64,000 nucleotides of DNA, taken from contig NZ_BSPP01000004.1 of NCBI RefSeq assembly GCF_030161095.1, positions 372,001 to 436,000 on the forward strand. Direction: 5' to 3'. The notes beneath the pieces were generated by a model. The model had not been told where the DNA came from. It ran no database searches and saw only the letters and a list, made by a program, of their open reading frames with translations. This DNA is from Cypionkella aquatica (lineage in GTDB: Bacteria > Pseudomonadota > Alphaproteobacteria > Rhodobacterales > Rhodobacteraceae). This document shows, one piece after another, positions 1-8,905 of the stretch; the first letter of the stretch is position 1; every line of letters starts with the position of its first letter. The translations under genes and the position numbers were made by a program.

Positions 1-1
1 G

Positions 2-415
2 GCAGCTTTCTTGCAGCGTGCGCCGGTGGTGGTGGATGTGATCTTGCAGGATTGGATCAGATCAGACCGAAAACGCGCGGATCGTTTTTCGGTGGGCGAG
101 TTGGATTTTGCCAGCCTTGGCGCGAAACTGGTCGAGGCCGGTTTTATCCCCGATGCCGCTGATTGGCAGACCCTGACCGAAGCCGAGGCGATGGCCGCGA
201 TCAAGGCGATTGAGGCGCAGCTGAAAAAGGGCAAGCTGACGTTCAGCCCGGTGCCGCGCAAGGGCGGCAAACCGCAGCGCCCGACGGAACCGAAAGCGCC
301 CGCAGCCGCGAAGGCCGAGCCAGAGCGTCGCGCCCGCCGAATGGCGCAACGCGCCGCAGAAGCCAGCGCCGAACCAACTGAGCGGCGTAAACGGCGGATG
401 GAGCAGAACCGCTAA
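2..415 (+). CDS. Hypothetical protein, C-terminal part (runs off the left edge)
   Basis: The frame is open from the first bases of the window, so this is probably the 3' end of a longer gene; the first internal TTG at 11 is unlikely to be the true start. About 137 residues are visible. The first two thirds look globular (hydrophobic VVVDVILQDW, then a helical, acidic stretch around LTEAEAMAAIKAIEAQLKK). The last 50 residues are a basic, alanine-rich tail with repeated RRARRM/RRKRRM clusters, as in nucleic-acid-binding tails. No family was recognised and no function is offered. A hairpin with a T-run follows the stop, and the iron-uptake genes downstream look like a separate transcription unit. 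Confidence 0.55.
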   Translation, partial: AAFLQRAPVVVDVILQDWIRSDRKRADRFSVGELDFASLGAKLVEAGFIPDAADWQTLTEAEAMAAIKAIEAQLKKGKLTFSPVPRKGGKPQRPTEPKAPAAAKAEPERRARRMAQRAAEASAEPTERRKRRMEQNR

Positions 416-439
416 CAGCGCGGGCCGTTTTAAGATCGC

Positions 440-477
440 GCACCGCTACACTTGCGCGTTCGCGGTGTTGTTTTTTT
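440..477 (+). terminator. Probable rho-independent terminator
   Basis: CACCGC (441-446) pairs with GCGGTG (462-467) across a 15-base loop and is followed by TTGTTTTTTT. It lies 25 bases after the stop of the first gene. The stem is short and the loop large, so strength is uncertain. Confidence 0.45.
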
Positions 478-529
478 CCGATTTCCGACTGGATTCCCCG
501 ACTTGGGACGGGTAGTCTAAGCCCTATCG

Positions 530-549
530 CTCAGCCAGTTCTCAGCCAG
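530..549 (+). repeat. Direct repeat CTCAGCCAG, period 11, upstream of the siderophore-binding gene
   Basis: CTCAGCCAG occurs at 530-538 and again at 541-549, one helical turn apart, about 25 bases before the start codon at 574. It could be a regulator half-site pair or chance; no regulator is assigned. Confidence 0.3.
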
Positions 550-573
550 ATGCGCCAGTTTTCGGAGACGCAG

Positions 574-1464
574 ATGCTGAAGAAACTGCAATGCGCCGCT
601 TGGGCGGCTTTGATTGTCCTGAACGCCGCGCCAAGCTTTGCGCAGCAAGTGACGATCACCACGGCAACAGGCCAAGTGACGCTGCCCGCACACCCAAAGA
701 CAATTGCTGTGCTGGATATTGCCGCACTGGATACCTTGACCGCATTGGGGGTGAAGGCGGCAGGCGTGCCGGACAAGCTTTACGTCGATTACCTCAATGC
801 ACCTGATGCAACGGTGGTAGGCACCTTGTTCGAGCCGGATTTTGAAGCTCTGGCCAATCTGAACCCGGATCTTATCGTGGCAGGTGGCCGCTCTTCGACA
901 CAAGTGGCGGCTTTGACGGAAGTGGCCCCGACCATCGACATGACGATCTGGCAGGATGTGATCGGCGAGGCGCAAGCACGCATTGCGGCTTATGGTGCGC
1001 TTTTTGGTAAAGAGGCCGAGGCTGAAACCATGACTGCCGCGCTGAACGACAAGATCGAAGCGGTGCGCACAGCGGCGGGCGGCAAGGGCGCGGCGCTGAT
1101 CCTGATGGTGAACGGGCCGAAAGTGGCGGCCTATGGCAAAGGGTCTAGATTTGGCTGGTTGCATACGGCGCTGGATATTCCTGAGGCCAAGCCGAACCTA
1201 GACCCGCAAATCCATGGCGACGCCGTGTCATTCGAGTTTATCGCCGAAGTGAACCCGGATTGGCTGATCGTGGTGGATCGCTCGGCCGCGATTGGCGAGC
1301 CTGCTTCGGCGGCAACGCTGGACAATCCGCTGGTGTTGGCGACCAAGGCGGGGGCATCAGGGCAGATCATCACACTTTCGTCGCCACCGGTTTATGTGGC
1401 GGGCGGTGGTTATACCTCATTGATGCGGACGCTGGATGAGCTTCTGGCGGGTTTTGGCGGCTAA
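574..1464 (+). CDS. Siderophore-iron ABC transporter, periplasmic binding protein (FatB/CeuE/YclQ type)
   Basis: Captures ferric siderophore in the periplasm and hands it to the FecCD-type permeases encoded next. The start at 574 is chosen over the ATG at 550 because GGAG at 563-566 is correctly spaced and the protein then begins with a clean signal peptide (MLKKLQ, hydrophobic core, cleavage near SFA-QQ). At 296 residues it has the usual size. The mature part shows the type III binding-protein pattern: an early TLPAHPKTIAVLD segment, then NLNPDLIVAGGRSS, and a late NPDWLIVVDRS segment. It is first of four genes in tight order (3 bases to the permease). Substrate is inferred from family; catecholate or mixed-type siderophores are typical for FatB/CeuE relatives. 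Confidence 0.88.
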   Translation: MLKKLQCAAWAALIVLNAAPSFAQQVTITTATGQVTLPAHPKTIAVLDIAALDTLTALGVKAAGVPDKLYVDYLNAPDATVVGTLFEPDFEALANLNPDLIVAGGRSSTQVAALTEVAPTIDMTIWQDVIGEAQARIAAYGALFGKEAEAETMTAALNDKIEAVRTAAGGKGAALILMVNGPKVAAYGKGSRFGWLHTALDIPEAKPNLDPQIHGDAVSFEFIAEVNPDWLIVVDRSAAIGEPASAATLDNPLVLATKAGASGQIITLSSPPVYVAGGGYTSLMRTLDELLAGFGG

Positions 1465-1467
1465 TCG

Positions 1468-2418
1468 GTGCGGCTGGTCACATGGTTAAGCCTTGCGCTG
1501 ATTACATTGGCGGCGCTTAGCCTTTTGGTGGGGGCGGCTGATCTGCGGGCGGCCTTTGCGCAGGATGGTCGTGCTGCATTGATCTTTTGGGGATCGCGGG
1601 TGCCGCGCACGCTGGCGGTGATGCTGTCGGGGGCCGCGTTGGCGGTGTCGGGCGTGGTCATGCAGCAGATATTGCGCAACAAGTTTGTCGAGCCGGGGAC
1701 GGTTGGCACCGGCGAAAGCGCGGCTTTGGGGTTGCTTGCGGTAACAATCTTTGCGCCCGATGCTGCGATCTGGGTGAAAATGCTGGCAGCGAGCGTGGCG
1801 GGGCTGGCTGGCACTGCGGTGTTTTTGCGGCTGATCCGGGCGATTCCATCGCGCGATGTGCTGATGGTGCCGCTTGTCGGGTTGATCTGGTCGGGGGTGC
1901 TGGGGGCGGTGGTTCTGCACATCGGCTGGCAGACCGATCTGATCCAGCTGGTGACGGTATGGCTGATGACCGGCGAGTTTTCTGGCGTGATCGCCGGGCG
2001 GTATGAATTGCTGTGGATCGCCGGGGCAGCGACTGTTTTGGCGCTGCTGGCGGCGGATCGGTTTGCAATTTTGGGGCTGGGGCATGGTTTGGCCACCGGG
2101 CTTGGTTTGCGCCCCGCGGTGGTGGTGCGGCTCGGATTGGTCGTCGTGGCCGTGGTGACGGCGATGGTGATGGCGACGGTGGGGATGGTGCCGTTTGTCG
2201 GGCTGGTGGTGCCGAATATCGTCAGCCGGATTATGGGGGACAATCTGCGCAAAAGTCTGCTGGTGACGGCTTTGGGCGGTGCATCTTTGCTGCTGATTTG
2301 CGACATCATCGGGCGGTTGGTGATCCACCCCTATGAGGTGCCGGTCGGCACTGTGTTGGGGATTATTGGCGCTGTCCTGTTCTTGTGGCTGCTGTGGCGG
2401 GCGCCCGCGCTTGGATAG
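1468..2418 (+). CDS. Siderophore ABC transporter permease, FecCD family (first subunit)
   Basis: Inner-membrane permease of 316 residues, FatD/CeuB-like, one half of the channel for ferric siderophore. It has a GTG start three bases after the stop of the binding-protein gene, so translation is probably coupled. The sequence is a run of hydrophobic helices with family landmarks: SRVPRTLAVMLSGAALAVSG near residue 50, MQQILRNKFVEPGTVGTGESAALG after it, and the VGMVPFVGLVVPNIVSR loop near residue 240 that contacts the ATPase. The product overlaps the next permease gene by 8 bases. Confidence 0.9.
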   Translation: MRLVTWLSLALITLAALSLLVGAADLRAAFAQDGRAALIFWGSRVPRTLAVMLSGAALAVSGVVMQQILRNKFVEPGTVGTGESAALGLLAVTIFAPDAAIWVKMLAASVAGLAGTAVFLRLIRAIPSRDVLMVPLVGLIWSGVLGAVVLHIGWQTDLIQLVTVWLMTGEFSGVIAGRYELLWIAGAATVLALLAADRFAILGLGHGLATGLGLRPAVVVRLGLVVVAVVTAMVMATVGMVPFVGLVVPNIVSRIMGDNLRKSLLVTALGGASLLLICDIIGRLVIHPYEVPVGTVLGIIGAVLFLWLLWRAPALG

Positions 2419-3352
2419 AATCTTGGTCGGGTTGATCGTGGCGGTGCTGACTGCAAGCGCACTGTATCTGTTGCCCGGATTGGGGCCGCGTTGGGAGTAT
2501 GCCTTGGCGCTGCGCGCCACGCGCTTGGCAGGAATGGTGTTGGTCGGCGCTGCGATCGCGGTGGCGACGGTTTTGTTTCAGACCGTCAGCCGCAACCGTA
2601 TTCTGACTCCGCAAATCATGGGATTTGACGCGCTGTTTGTGCTGGCACAAACGGCGCTGGTGGCAAGCCTTGGACCAGTTGGGCTGGCGGGTTTGCCGAT
2701 CGCCGCGAAGTTCGCCGCCGAGGTGGGGCTGCTGATTGGTGCGGCGCTGCTGCTGTTTGGAACTTTGCTGGGGCGCGGGGCGCAGGATGTGCCGCGGATG
2801 ATCCTGACCGGGGTGATTTTGGGCGTTCTTTTCCGGTCGATTTCGACATTTCTGGCGCGGCTGATGGACCCAAATGCCTTTGCCACGGTGCAATCGCAGG
2901 CGATGGCAAGCTTTTCACGCGTCAATGCAAGTCTGTTGCCCTATGCGGCGGGGCTGGCTGGTCTGGCGATTGCATTGGCCTTTGTGCTGGCGCGGCGGTT
3001 GGATGTTTTGGCCTTGGGACGGGTGGCTGCGGTGTCATTGGGGCTGCGGCATGATGCGCTCATCGCGGCGGCGCTGGCACTCGTTGCGGTTCTGGTGGCA
3101 GTGGCGACGGCCTTGGTCGGACCGATGGCGTTTCTTGGGCTGATTGTGGTGGCGCTGGCGCGTTGGCTGGCAGGGACGGATCGCCACGCGCGGATGCTGG
3201 TGGTGGCCGGTTTGATCGGGCCTTTGGTGCTGATCGCGGGGCAAACGGTGTTTGAGCGGGCTTTGGGCCGACAATCCACCCTGCCTGCGGTGGTGGAATT
3301 TGTCGGTGGGTTGTTGTTTTTGGGGTTGCTGCTGAAAGGGCGCATCAGATGA
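2411..3352 (+). CDS. Siderophore ABC transporter permease, FecCD family (second subunit)
   Basis: Second channel subunit, FatC/CeuC-like, 313 residues. The frame extends upstream to 2333, but that would give a long overlap and a cysteine-rich, non-family N terminus. I place the start at TTG 2411, overlapping the preceding stop by 8 bases; TTG 2423 or GTG 2438 are alternatives. Hydrophobic helices run throughout. The family motifs are present: LRATRLAGMVLVGAAIAVA, FQTVSRNRILTPQIMGFDALF, and a late ALVGPMAFLGLIVVALAR loop. The end overlaps the ATPase start as ATGA. Start uncertainty does not affect the family call. Confidence 0.87.
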   Translation: MDRILVGLIVAVLTASALYLLPGLGPRWEYALALRATRLAGMVLVGAAIAVATVLFQTVSRNRILTPQIMGFDALFVLAQTALVASLGPVGLAGLPIAAKFAAEVGLLIGAALLLFGTLLGRGAQDVPRMILTGVILGVLFRSISTFLARLMDPNAFATVQSQAMASFSRVNASLLPYAAGLAGLAIALAFVLARRLDVLALGRVAAVSLGLRHDALIAAALALVAVLVAVATALVGPMAFLGLIVVALARWLAGTDRHARMLVVAGLIGPLVLIAGQTVFERALGRQSTLPAVVEFVGGLLFLGLLLKGRIR

Positions 3353-4104
3353 TCAAGGTGCAGGCGCTGTCACATCGCATTGGCCGGGCCGAGATTTTGG
3401 CGGACATTGATCTGGCGCTACCCGAGGGCAAGATTACCGCGTTGATCGGGCCGAATGGCGCGGGGAAATCGACGCTGCTTTCGCTGATTGCGCGGCTGAT
3501 GCCGGTGCAGGCGGGGCAGATCAGCGTCAAAGGGCTAGATGTGGCGCAAACCCCTACCCGCGATTTGGCGCAGGTGATGGCGGTTCTGCCGCAAAGCCCC
3601 AGCGTATCAAGCCGGTTGCGGGTGGCGGAGTTGGTTGGTTTTGGCCGCTGGCCTTACCATCAGGGCCGCCCATCGGCAGAAGATCATGCGCAGGTGGCAA
3701 AAGCGTTGGAGGTTTTTGCGCTGACCGCCCTTGGTCCGCGTTTTCTGGATGAGCTGTCGGGCGGGCAACGCCAGCGCGCGCATCTTGCGATGGCTTTCGC
3801 GCAAGCCACCGATTGGCTGCTGCTGGATGAGCCCTTGGCGGCGTTGGATATGGCGCATGCGCGTGCGCTGATGCAGCAGCTGTCGGCGTTGCGCAACGGT
3901 GGGCGCAGCACGCTGATGGTGCTGCATGACATCAACTTTGCCGCCGCTTGGGCGGATCATATCGTGGCGATGAAGGCCGGGCGGATTGTGGCCGAGGGCC
4001 CCCCTGCCGAGGTGCTGACCCCAGCGGTGCTGGAAGCGCTTTACGACACTCCGCTGCGGGTGGAGTGGTTTGAGGGGCGTCCTTTGGTGCTGTATCATCT
4101 GTAG
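3349..4104 (+). CDS. Siderophore ABC transporter ATP-binding protein (FepC/FatE type)
   Basis: Cytoplasmic ATPase energising the two FecCD permeases; 251 residues, normal for the family. Visible motifs in order: Walker A GPNGAGKST (about residues 33-41), Q-loop MAVLPQSP, signature LSGGQRQRAHLAMA, Walker B LLLDEPLAALD and switch histidine VLHD. The FGRWPYHQGR segment between Q-loop and signature is typical of iron-chelate ATPases. The start overlaps the permease stop by four bases (ATGA), so the four transport genes form one operon. A regulator follows after 85 bases. Confidence 0.92.
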   Translation: MIKVQALSHRIGRAEILADIDLALPEGKITALIGPNGAGKSTLLSLIARLMPVQAGQISVKGLDVAQTPTRDLAQVMAVLPQSPSVSSRLRVAELVGFGRWPYHQGRPSAEDHAQVAKALEVFALTALGPRFLDELSGGQRQRAHLAMAFAQATDWLLLDEPLAALDMAHARALMQQLSALRNGGRSTLMVLHDINFAAAWADHIVAMKAGRIVAEGPPAEVLTPAVLEALYDTPLRVEWFEGRPLVLYHL

Positions 4105-4125
4105 CAGGATGGATCAGCACACTCG

Positions 4126-4142
4126 CATCTGCATGGCAGATG
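4126..4142. promoter_or_regulatory. Inverted repeat CATCTGC-N3-GCAGATG upstream of the MarR-type gene
   Basis: A perfect 7+7 inverted repeat with a three-base spacer lies 48 bases before the regulator's start codon. Size and position fit an autoregulatory operator of a MarR-family dimer; binding is inferred only. Confidence 0.4.
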
Positions 4143-4153
4143 GCGTAGGGTGC

Positions 4154-4173
4154 AACGGTCGATACTGACCGTT
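4154..4173. promoter_or_regulatory. Inverted repeat AACGGTC-N6-GACCGTT upstream of the MarR-type gene
   Basis: A second perfect 7+7 inverted repeat, 17 bases before the start codon and just before the CAGGAG ribosome-binding site. It could be an operator or a leader hairpin masking that site. Confidence 0.4.
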
Positions 4174-4189
4174 CCGCAGGAGCAAAAGC

Positions 4190-4696
4190 GTGACCCTTCG
4201 GAAACTGCCCGCCGCACAAACCCCTGATACAGCACTGCAAAATACCCAAGCGGCCTTTGGCGACTCTGATCCGACGGTCGGCTACAACCGGGTGTTCTTT
4301 GCCTTGGCACGGATCCAGCGCACCTTGATGCCGGGGATCGAAAAGGCGCTGCGCGATATGGGGATTGGCGATCCGCTTTGGTATGAGATCTTGTTGGCGG
4401 CGGAAGAGGCAGGCGACAGCGGCGTGCAGATGCTGGCGCTGCAAAAGCGGCTGTTTGTGGCGCAATATGCTTTGTCGCGGCATGTCGCCCGGATCGAGCG
4501 TGCCGGGTTTCTGCGCCGTGAAGCCACTGGCGGCGCCGGGCGGGGGCAGATCCTGTATTTGACGCCTTTGGGCAAAGGTATGCACGCGAATATCTGGCAG
4601 GTTTATCAGGCCAAGATCCAATCCGCCTTCGCACCGCAGCTTTCCCCGGAAGAGGCTTATGTGTTGCTGGGTATGTTGAACCGTCTGTATCGCTGA
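4190..4696 (+). CDS. MarR-family transcriptional regulator
   Basis: DNA-binding regulator of 168 residues. GTG start, with CAGGAG eight bases upstream. After a variable N terminus, the region from NRVFFALARIQRTLMPGIEKALRDMGI to AQYALSRHVARIERAGFLRREATGGAGRGQILYLTPLGKGMHA shows the MarR winged helix: recognition helix (AQYALSRHVARIERAGFL), then the wing ending in YLTPLGK. It sits between the siderophore ABC operon and the convergent TonB receptor gene, so it probably controls one or both. Its signal (iron, siderophore or another ligand) cannot be read from the sequence. Confidence 0.85.
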   Translation: MTLRKLPAAQTPDTALQNTQAAFGDSDPTVGYNRVFFALARIQRTLMPGIEKALRDMGIGDPLWYEILLAAEEAGDSGVQMLALQKRLFVAQYALSRHVARIERAGFLRREATGGAGRGQILYLTPLGKGMHANIWQVYQAKIQSAFAPQLSPEEAYVLLGMLNRLYR

Positions 4697-4700
4697 CGGG

Positions 4701-4724
4701 AAAACGAGCCGGAGATCCGGCCCG
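4701..4724 (-). terminator. Terminator of the TonB receptor gene (minus strand)
   Basis: GCCGG (4708-4712) pairs with CCGGC (4717-4721) around a four-base loop; read on the minus strand the stem is followed by a TTTT run (4704-4701). It sits between the convergent regulator and receptor genes. Confidence 0.55.
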
Positions 4725-4747
4725 CTGTGATTATGTGCTTGCGCAGA

Positions 4748-6739
4748 TCAGAACTTCATCGTCGCCACGATAGACAGGTTCCGCCCCGGTTCGCGCAGCG
4801 GCACCACCGTGCTGTAATCCGCACCATAGGTCGCACGATCTGAGTATTTGGTGTCAAACAGATTGTTGACCTCGCCCCGCAGAATCAGGTTTGGCAGCGA
4901 CGGCGGGGTGTATTCGGTGAACAAGTTCAGCACCGCATAGCCCGGCAATTTGCGGTCCGAGTCGCTGTTGATCTGGTTATACGCCAAAGCTGCATCGATA
5001 CTGCCGCCAAAGGTGAAATCGCTGCCCGCCGGGCTGTGCTGGACTTCCAGCGCGAACACGCCGCCCAAAGGTGCGCCGAAATCCAACGCATCATAGCTGG
5101 AGGCGGGTGCGCCGTTCACTTTCACCTTGCTGTGGCTATAGCTGGCGCGCAGGAAGCCGTCGTCCCAGCCATATCCAAGGCCAAGATTGAAACCTTGGCT
5201 TTCAAAGTCGAAATTGGTGATCGCGGCACCAACGACGCCGCGTGCATCGTCAACTTCGGTGCGGAACAATTCACCGTCCAGTTTCAGATCGCCGATTTCC
5301 CAATCAAAGCCCAACGTATAGTTGCGGGATTTCGCGGCCTTGACGGCATCGTAATTCCAACGATCATCAAACACATAGTTGTCTTCAATCGAGATGCCGC
5401 CGAACACTGCCGAAACACCGCCGCGCAGGGTCAATGCTTCGGTCACGTGATAGGCCACCGAGGCATTGCCACTGAAACCCGATACGGTCTGTTTGGAATC
5501 GTCAACGCCTTTGAATTTTTGTTGATCCCAACGCAGGCCGAACGACAGATCAAGCCGGTCGGTCGGGGCCAAGCGGGCTTGCGCATAGAGCCCCACGTTT
5601 TGCGCGCCTTCTCGCAGATCGCTGGCGGGGTCGTGATAGCGACTGCCGCGATCATAATAGTCGACGCCGGCAGTGATGCTGCCTTCGTTGGCAAGGTGAA
5701 AGCGGTTTTCCAGTTTGACCGAGCGGGTGTCCGAGGCACCTTCAGACTGGTAAGGATCGGGCACGTTGACCTGCACTTCCGAGAAGCCGATCACCAGTCG
5801 CGGATCCCACATGCCGCTGGCTTGGGTGTTTTCGTAAGACAAAGCATAGGTCGAACGCTTGGTGTCATAGCGCCGTGTGGGCGGCACCGGGCGGCCCCCG
5901 ATGATCTCGCCAATATTGGCGCGATAGGGGCGCAGCGTGTCGTCTTGCATGGTTTGGGCAGAAAGCTCGAATCGGTGGCCGTCTGCGGTTGCGTAAGCCA
6001 GCTTGGCAAGGCCGCTTTGCAGATCGGCAGCGGTGCCAGTGACGGTATCACCACCGCCCGCTTTGTAGTCATCGCCCGTGACCGATTTGAGATACAGCAA
6101 CCACTCAAACCCGCCCTGACGGCCCGCAACGGTTGCAGAGCGGCCAAAGGTATCGCCATTCTCGCCAAACGACAGGCGGGCATTGCCGCCGAAATTGTCG
6201 CCCTCGTCCAGAACATCAGCGGCATCGACGGTTTCCATCACCACCGCACCCGCCAAAGCGTTGGGGCCGGCATCCGCCGCAGCGGCACCTGCATCGACGC
6301 GGACGAATTTCATCAGGCCGGGATCAAACGCGTTGGCTGAAACGTGGTGAAAAATGCGGTTGTTTTGGGCCACGCCATCAACGGTGACCGCCAAATTCAA
6401 CATATCGACGCCATGCACGAAGATCTTTTGCGCCACCGGGATCGCTCCGCCGACAGAGACCGAGGCAATCCCCGCAAACAGGTCTTTCAGATCGCCCATC
6501 CGGGCCCGATCCAATTCGGCATCGGCGACATATTCGCTGGCTTGGCGATCCGCAGCCTGCCCGTCCGGGTCACGCTCGCGGGCGCGTTCTGGGTTCAGCA
6601 CGATGGTGCCAAGCAGGATGTCCTCAAGCGGATCGGCCTGCTGGGCTGCGGCGGGCAGCGGTTGCAACAAAAGCACCGCCACTGTCGAAAGCAACACGGA
6701 ACGGCGGCGAGAATGGGGGGAGGGATGCGTATCAGCCAT
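4748..6739 (-). CDS. TonB-dependent outer-membrane receptor (probable ferric siderophore receptor)
   Basis: Outer-membrane beta-barrel that imports a ligand using TonB energy. Start at 6739 (MADTHPSPHSRRRSVLL) because CTGGAG is well placed upstream and the residues from about 10 form a signal peptide ending at AAAQQA; a longer frame to 6814 exists. The plug domain follows (LKDLFAGIASVSVGGAIPVAQKIFVHGVDMLNLAVTVDGV, about residues 80-125, and a DAGPNALAGAVVMETVDA stretch). The barrel ends with a typical terminal phenylalanine (LSIVATMKF) and has the NNLFDTKYSDRATYGADY segment of the last strands. At 663 residues it is at the short end for the family. Being convergent to a siderophore ABC operon argues for a siderophore ligand; heme is the alternative. 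Confidence 0.88.
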   Translation of the reverse strand: MADTHPSPHSRRRSVLLSTVAVLLLQPLPAAAQQADPLEDILLGTIVLNPERARERDPDGQAADRQASEYVADAELDRARMGDLKDLFAGIASVSVGGAIPVAQKIFVHGVDMLNLAVTVDGVAQNNRIFHHVSANAFDPGLMKFVRVDAGAAAADAGPNALAGAVVMETVDAADVLDEGDNFGGNARLSFGENGDTFGRSATVAGRQGGFEWLLYLKSVTGDDYKAGGGDTVTGTAADLQSGLAKLAYATADGHRFELSAQTMQDDTLRPYRANIGEIIGGRPVPPTRRYDTKRSTYALSYENTQASGMWDPRLVIGFSEVQVNVPDPYQSEGASDTRSVKLENRFHLANEGSITAGVDYYDRGSRYHDPASDLREGAQNVGLYAQARLAPTDRLDLSFGLRWDQQKFKGVDDSKQTVSGFSGNASVAYHVTEALTLRGGVSAVFGGISIEDNYVFDDRWNYDAVKAAKSRNYTLGFDWEIGDLKLDGELFRTEVDDARGVVGAAITNFDFESQGFNLGLGYGWDDGFLRASYSHSKVKVNGAPASSYDALDFGAPLGGVFALEVQHSPAGSDFTFGGSIDAALAYNQINSDSDRKLPGYAVLNLFTEYTPPSLPNLILRGEVNNLFDTKYSDRATYGADYSTVVPLREPGRNLSIVATMKF

Positions 6740-6809
6740 GACGTACTCCAGATCGGGTTCTTTGGCTGGGGCGGTCCTTGCTGCAAATGCGCCTATCATG
6801 ACGCCTCTA

Positions 6810-6827
6810 AACATGCAACTGCATGTT
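6810..6827. promoter_or_regulatory. Inverted repeat AACATGCA-N2-TGCATGTT upstream of the receptor gene
   Basis: A perfect 8+8 inverted repeat, 70 to 88 bases upstream of the receptor start, where an operator would lie. It shares CTGCATG with the inverted repeat before the MarR-type gene, so both may bind the same regulator. It also lies between the receptor gene and the tctA terminator. Confidence 0.4.
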
Positions 6828-6834
6828 CGCTGGC

Positions 6835-6870
6835 AAAAAAAGCGGCCGCACTGGGTCTCAATGCGGCCGC
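6835..6870 (-). terminator. Rho-independent terminator of the tctCBA operon
   Basis: TGCGGCCGC (6862-6870) and GCGGCCGCA (6842-6850) form a perfect nine-pair stem with an 11-base loop; on the minus strand the stem is followed by seven T (6841-6835). It starts 15 bases after the tctA stop. Confidence 0.88.
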
Positions 6871-6885
6871 CTTCAGATCAAAGCG

Positions 6886-8403
6886 TCAATCTTCGTCGCT
6901 GGCCATTTGCGACAACAACTGGCCTTTGCCGCGCATCCGCATCAGCATCGGCACCACAAGGGCCAAGGTTGCCACCAGCAGGATCACCGCCGAAATCGGG
7001 CTGGCCAGCAGGGTTGTCCAATCCCCCTGCGAGATCGCCAGCGCACGGCGTAGATGTTGCTCTGCCATCGGGCCAAGGATCAGGCCCACCACCGCAGGCG
7101 CAATTGGATAGCCGTAAAGCCGCATCAGAAAGCCCATCACGCCAAAGATCAGCAGCATCGCGAGTTCGACCGGCGAGGGATTGATGCCAATGGTTCCAAG
7201 CGTCGCGAACACCAGAATCCCAGCGTAAAGCCATGGCTTCGGGATCATCAGCAGTTTGACCCACAGCCGGATCATCGGCAGGTTCAAGACCAGCAACATG
7301 ATATTGGCAACCAGCAAGCTGGCGATCAGACCCCAGACCAATTGCGGCGAGGTGGCAAACAGCAATGGGCCCGGTTGCAGACCGAACTGTTGAAAGCCTG
7401 CCAGCAAGATGGCAGCGGTGGCCGAGGTTGGCAATCCAAGCGTCAGCAGCGGCACCAAGGTTCCGGCGGCTGAGGCATTGTTTGCCGCTTCGGGTCCAGC
7501 GACGCCTTCGATGGCGCCATGGCCAAATTCCTCGGGGTGCTTGCTGAGCCGTTTTTCGGCGGCATAGGACAAGAAGGTGCCAATCTCGGCCCCACCTGCG
7601 GGCATCGCCCCGATTGGAAAGCCAATGACAGTGCCGCGCAGCCACGGCTTCCACGAACGCGCCCAATCCGCGCGCGTCATCCAGACCGAGCCTTTCACCG
7701 CCTGAATGGTATCGGCGATGACATTGCCTTGCGAGGCGACGAACAAAGCCTCGCCAATCGCAAACAGGGCAACGGCAAGCGTGGTAATCTCGATCCCGTC
7801 GCGCAATTCCGGCACATCAAAGGCAAGTCTGGTCTGACCGGTCAGTTGATCGATGCCGACAAGGCCCAGCGCAAGGCCGACGAACAGTGAGGTAAGTCCC
7901 TTCATCGCGCTGTCGCCAAAGGCGGCCGAGACGGTCACAAACGCCAGCATCATCAGCGCGAAATATTCTCGCGGGCCGAAAATCAGCGCCAGTTTCACCA
8001 CATAGGGCGCAAGGAAAGCCAGCGCGAGCGTCGCAATCAGCCCCGCCACAAACGACCCAATTGCGGCTGTTGCCAGCGCCGGGCCACCGCGGCCTGCACG
8101 GGCCATCTTGTTGCCCTCAAGCGCTGTGACGATGGACGCACTTTCGCCGGGTGTGTTCAGCAGAATAGAGGTGGTCGAGCCGCCATACATGCCGCCATAG
8201 TAGATGCCCGCAAACATGATCAGCGAACCCGCCGGATCAAGCCCATAAGTCACAGGCAGCAGCAGCGCCACGGTCAGAGCAGGGCCAATGCCCGGCAACA
8301 CCCCAACGGCTGTGCCAAGCGTCACGCCGATCAGCGCATACATCAGGATCATCGGGCTCATCGCGACGACAAGACCCTGCATCAAAAAATCGAATGTTGT
8401 CAT
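6886..8403 (-). CDS. tctA: Tripartite tricarboxylate transporter, large membrane subunit TctA
   Basis: Main permease of a TTT-family carrier that imports a carboxylate delivered by TctC, using an ion gradient. 505 residues with about a dozen hydrophobic helices. Family landmarks: [28 protein letters not shown] near residue 25, [22 protein letters not shown] near residue 70, and in the second half the paired [13 protein letters not shown] and [17 protein letters not shown] segments. Start at 8403 ([11 protein letters not shown]), one base from the tctB stop. A strong terminator follows. Substrate is unknown; citrate and related acids are typical. Confidence 0.95.
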   Translation of the reverse strand: MTTFDFLMQGLVVAMSPMILMYALIGVTLGTAVGVLPGIGPALTVALLLPVTYGLDPAGSLIMFAGIYYGGMYGGSTTSILLNTPGESASIVTALEGNKMARAGRGGPALATAAIGSFVAGLIATLALAFLAPYVVKLALIFGPREYFALMMLAFVTVSAAFGDSAMKGLTSLFVGLALGLVGIDQLTGQTRLAFDVPELRDGIEITTLAVALFAIGEALFVASQGNVIADTIQAVKGSVWMTRADWARSWKPWLRGTVIGFPIGAMPAGGAEIGTFLSYAAEKRLSKHPEEFGHGAIEGVAGPEAANNASAAGTLVPLLTLGLPTSATAAILLAGFQQFGLQPGPLLFATSPQLVWGLIASLLVANIMLLVLNLPMIRLWVKLLMIPKPWLYAGILVFATLGTIGINPSPVELAMLLIFGVMGFLMRLYGYPIAPAVVGLILGPMAEQHLRRALAISQGDWTTLLASPISAVILLVATLALVVPMLMRMRGKGQLLSQMASDED

Positions 8404-8404
8404 C

Positions 8405-8905
8405 TTAGCCCCCGAACAGCAATTTTTCCAGCACACCCGCAGGCAGTTTCAGCTTGAGCAGCTGATCAAAGATGCCATAGATCAACAGGGCCAATGCGAT
8501 CCCGATGGGCAGGGTCAGCGCCAGATTGCGCTTGCCAAAGCCTGCCGCAGTGCAGGCGAACAGCAGGCCGGACGCGATGGCAAAGCCCGCATGGCGCAGC
8601 AGCAACAGTTGCAACAACAGCCCGGCCATGATCCACAAAACTGGCCCGAACTGCGGCTTCACGTCATCTGCAGCCACGGTTTTGGCGTTGCGGAACGCCG
8701 CGAGCACATGGCCCGCTGACAGGATCAGCATGCCAAAGCCGATCACCTTGGGCATGCCGCCCGAGCCTATCCCAGCATATCCGGCCTTGTCCGGGATGCT
8801 GAAGCCCTCGCGGATCAAAAGCAGGCCCAGCGCGGCCAGAACCGCGGCGACGATAAGCGCCGCCCCATCAGGGCGACGCTTGGTTGCAGTTGTGTTTTCG
8901 GTCAT
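8405..8905 (-). CDS. tctB: Tripartite tricarboxylate transporter, small membrane subunit TctB
   Basis: Small membrane subunit of the TTT carrier, 166 residues, with four hydrophobic segments ([68 protein letters not shown]). The [22 protein letters not shown] pattern is typical. It overlaps the tctC stop by four bases (ATGA) and lies one base before tctA, giving the standard order C-B-A. Confidence 0.92.
   Translation of the reverse strand: MTENTTATKRRPDGAALIVAAVLAALGLLLIREGFSIPDKAGYAGIGSGGMPKVIGFGMLILSAGHVLAAFRNAKTVAADDVKPQFGPVLWIMAGLLLQLLLLRHAGFAIASGLLFACTAAGFGKRNLALTLPIGIALALLIYGIFDQLLKLKLPAGVLEKLLFGG

Noticed and set aside
5036-6340. A 434-codon frame opposite the TonB receptor
   Set aside because: Shadow of the receptor gene; no start site signal and no recognisable domain.
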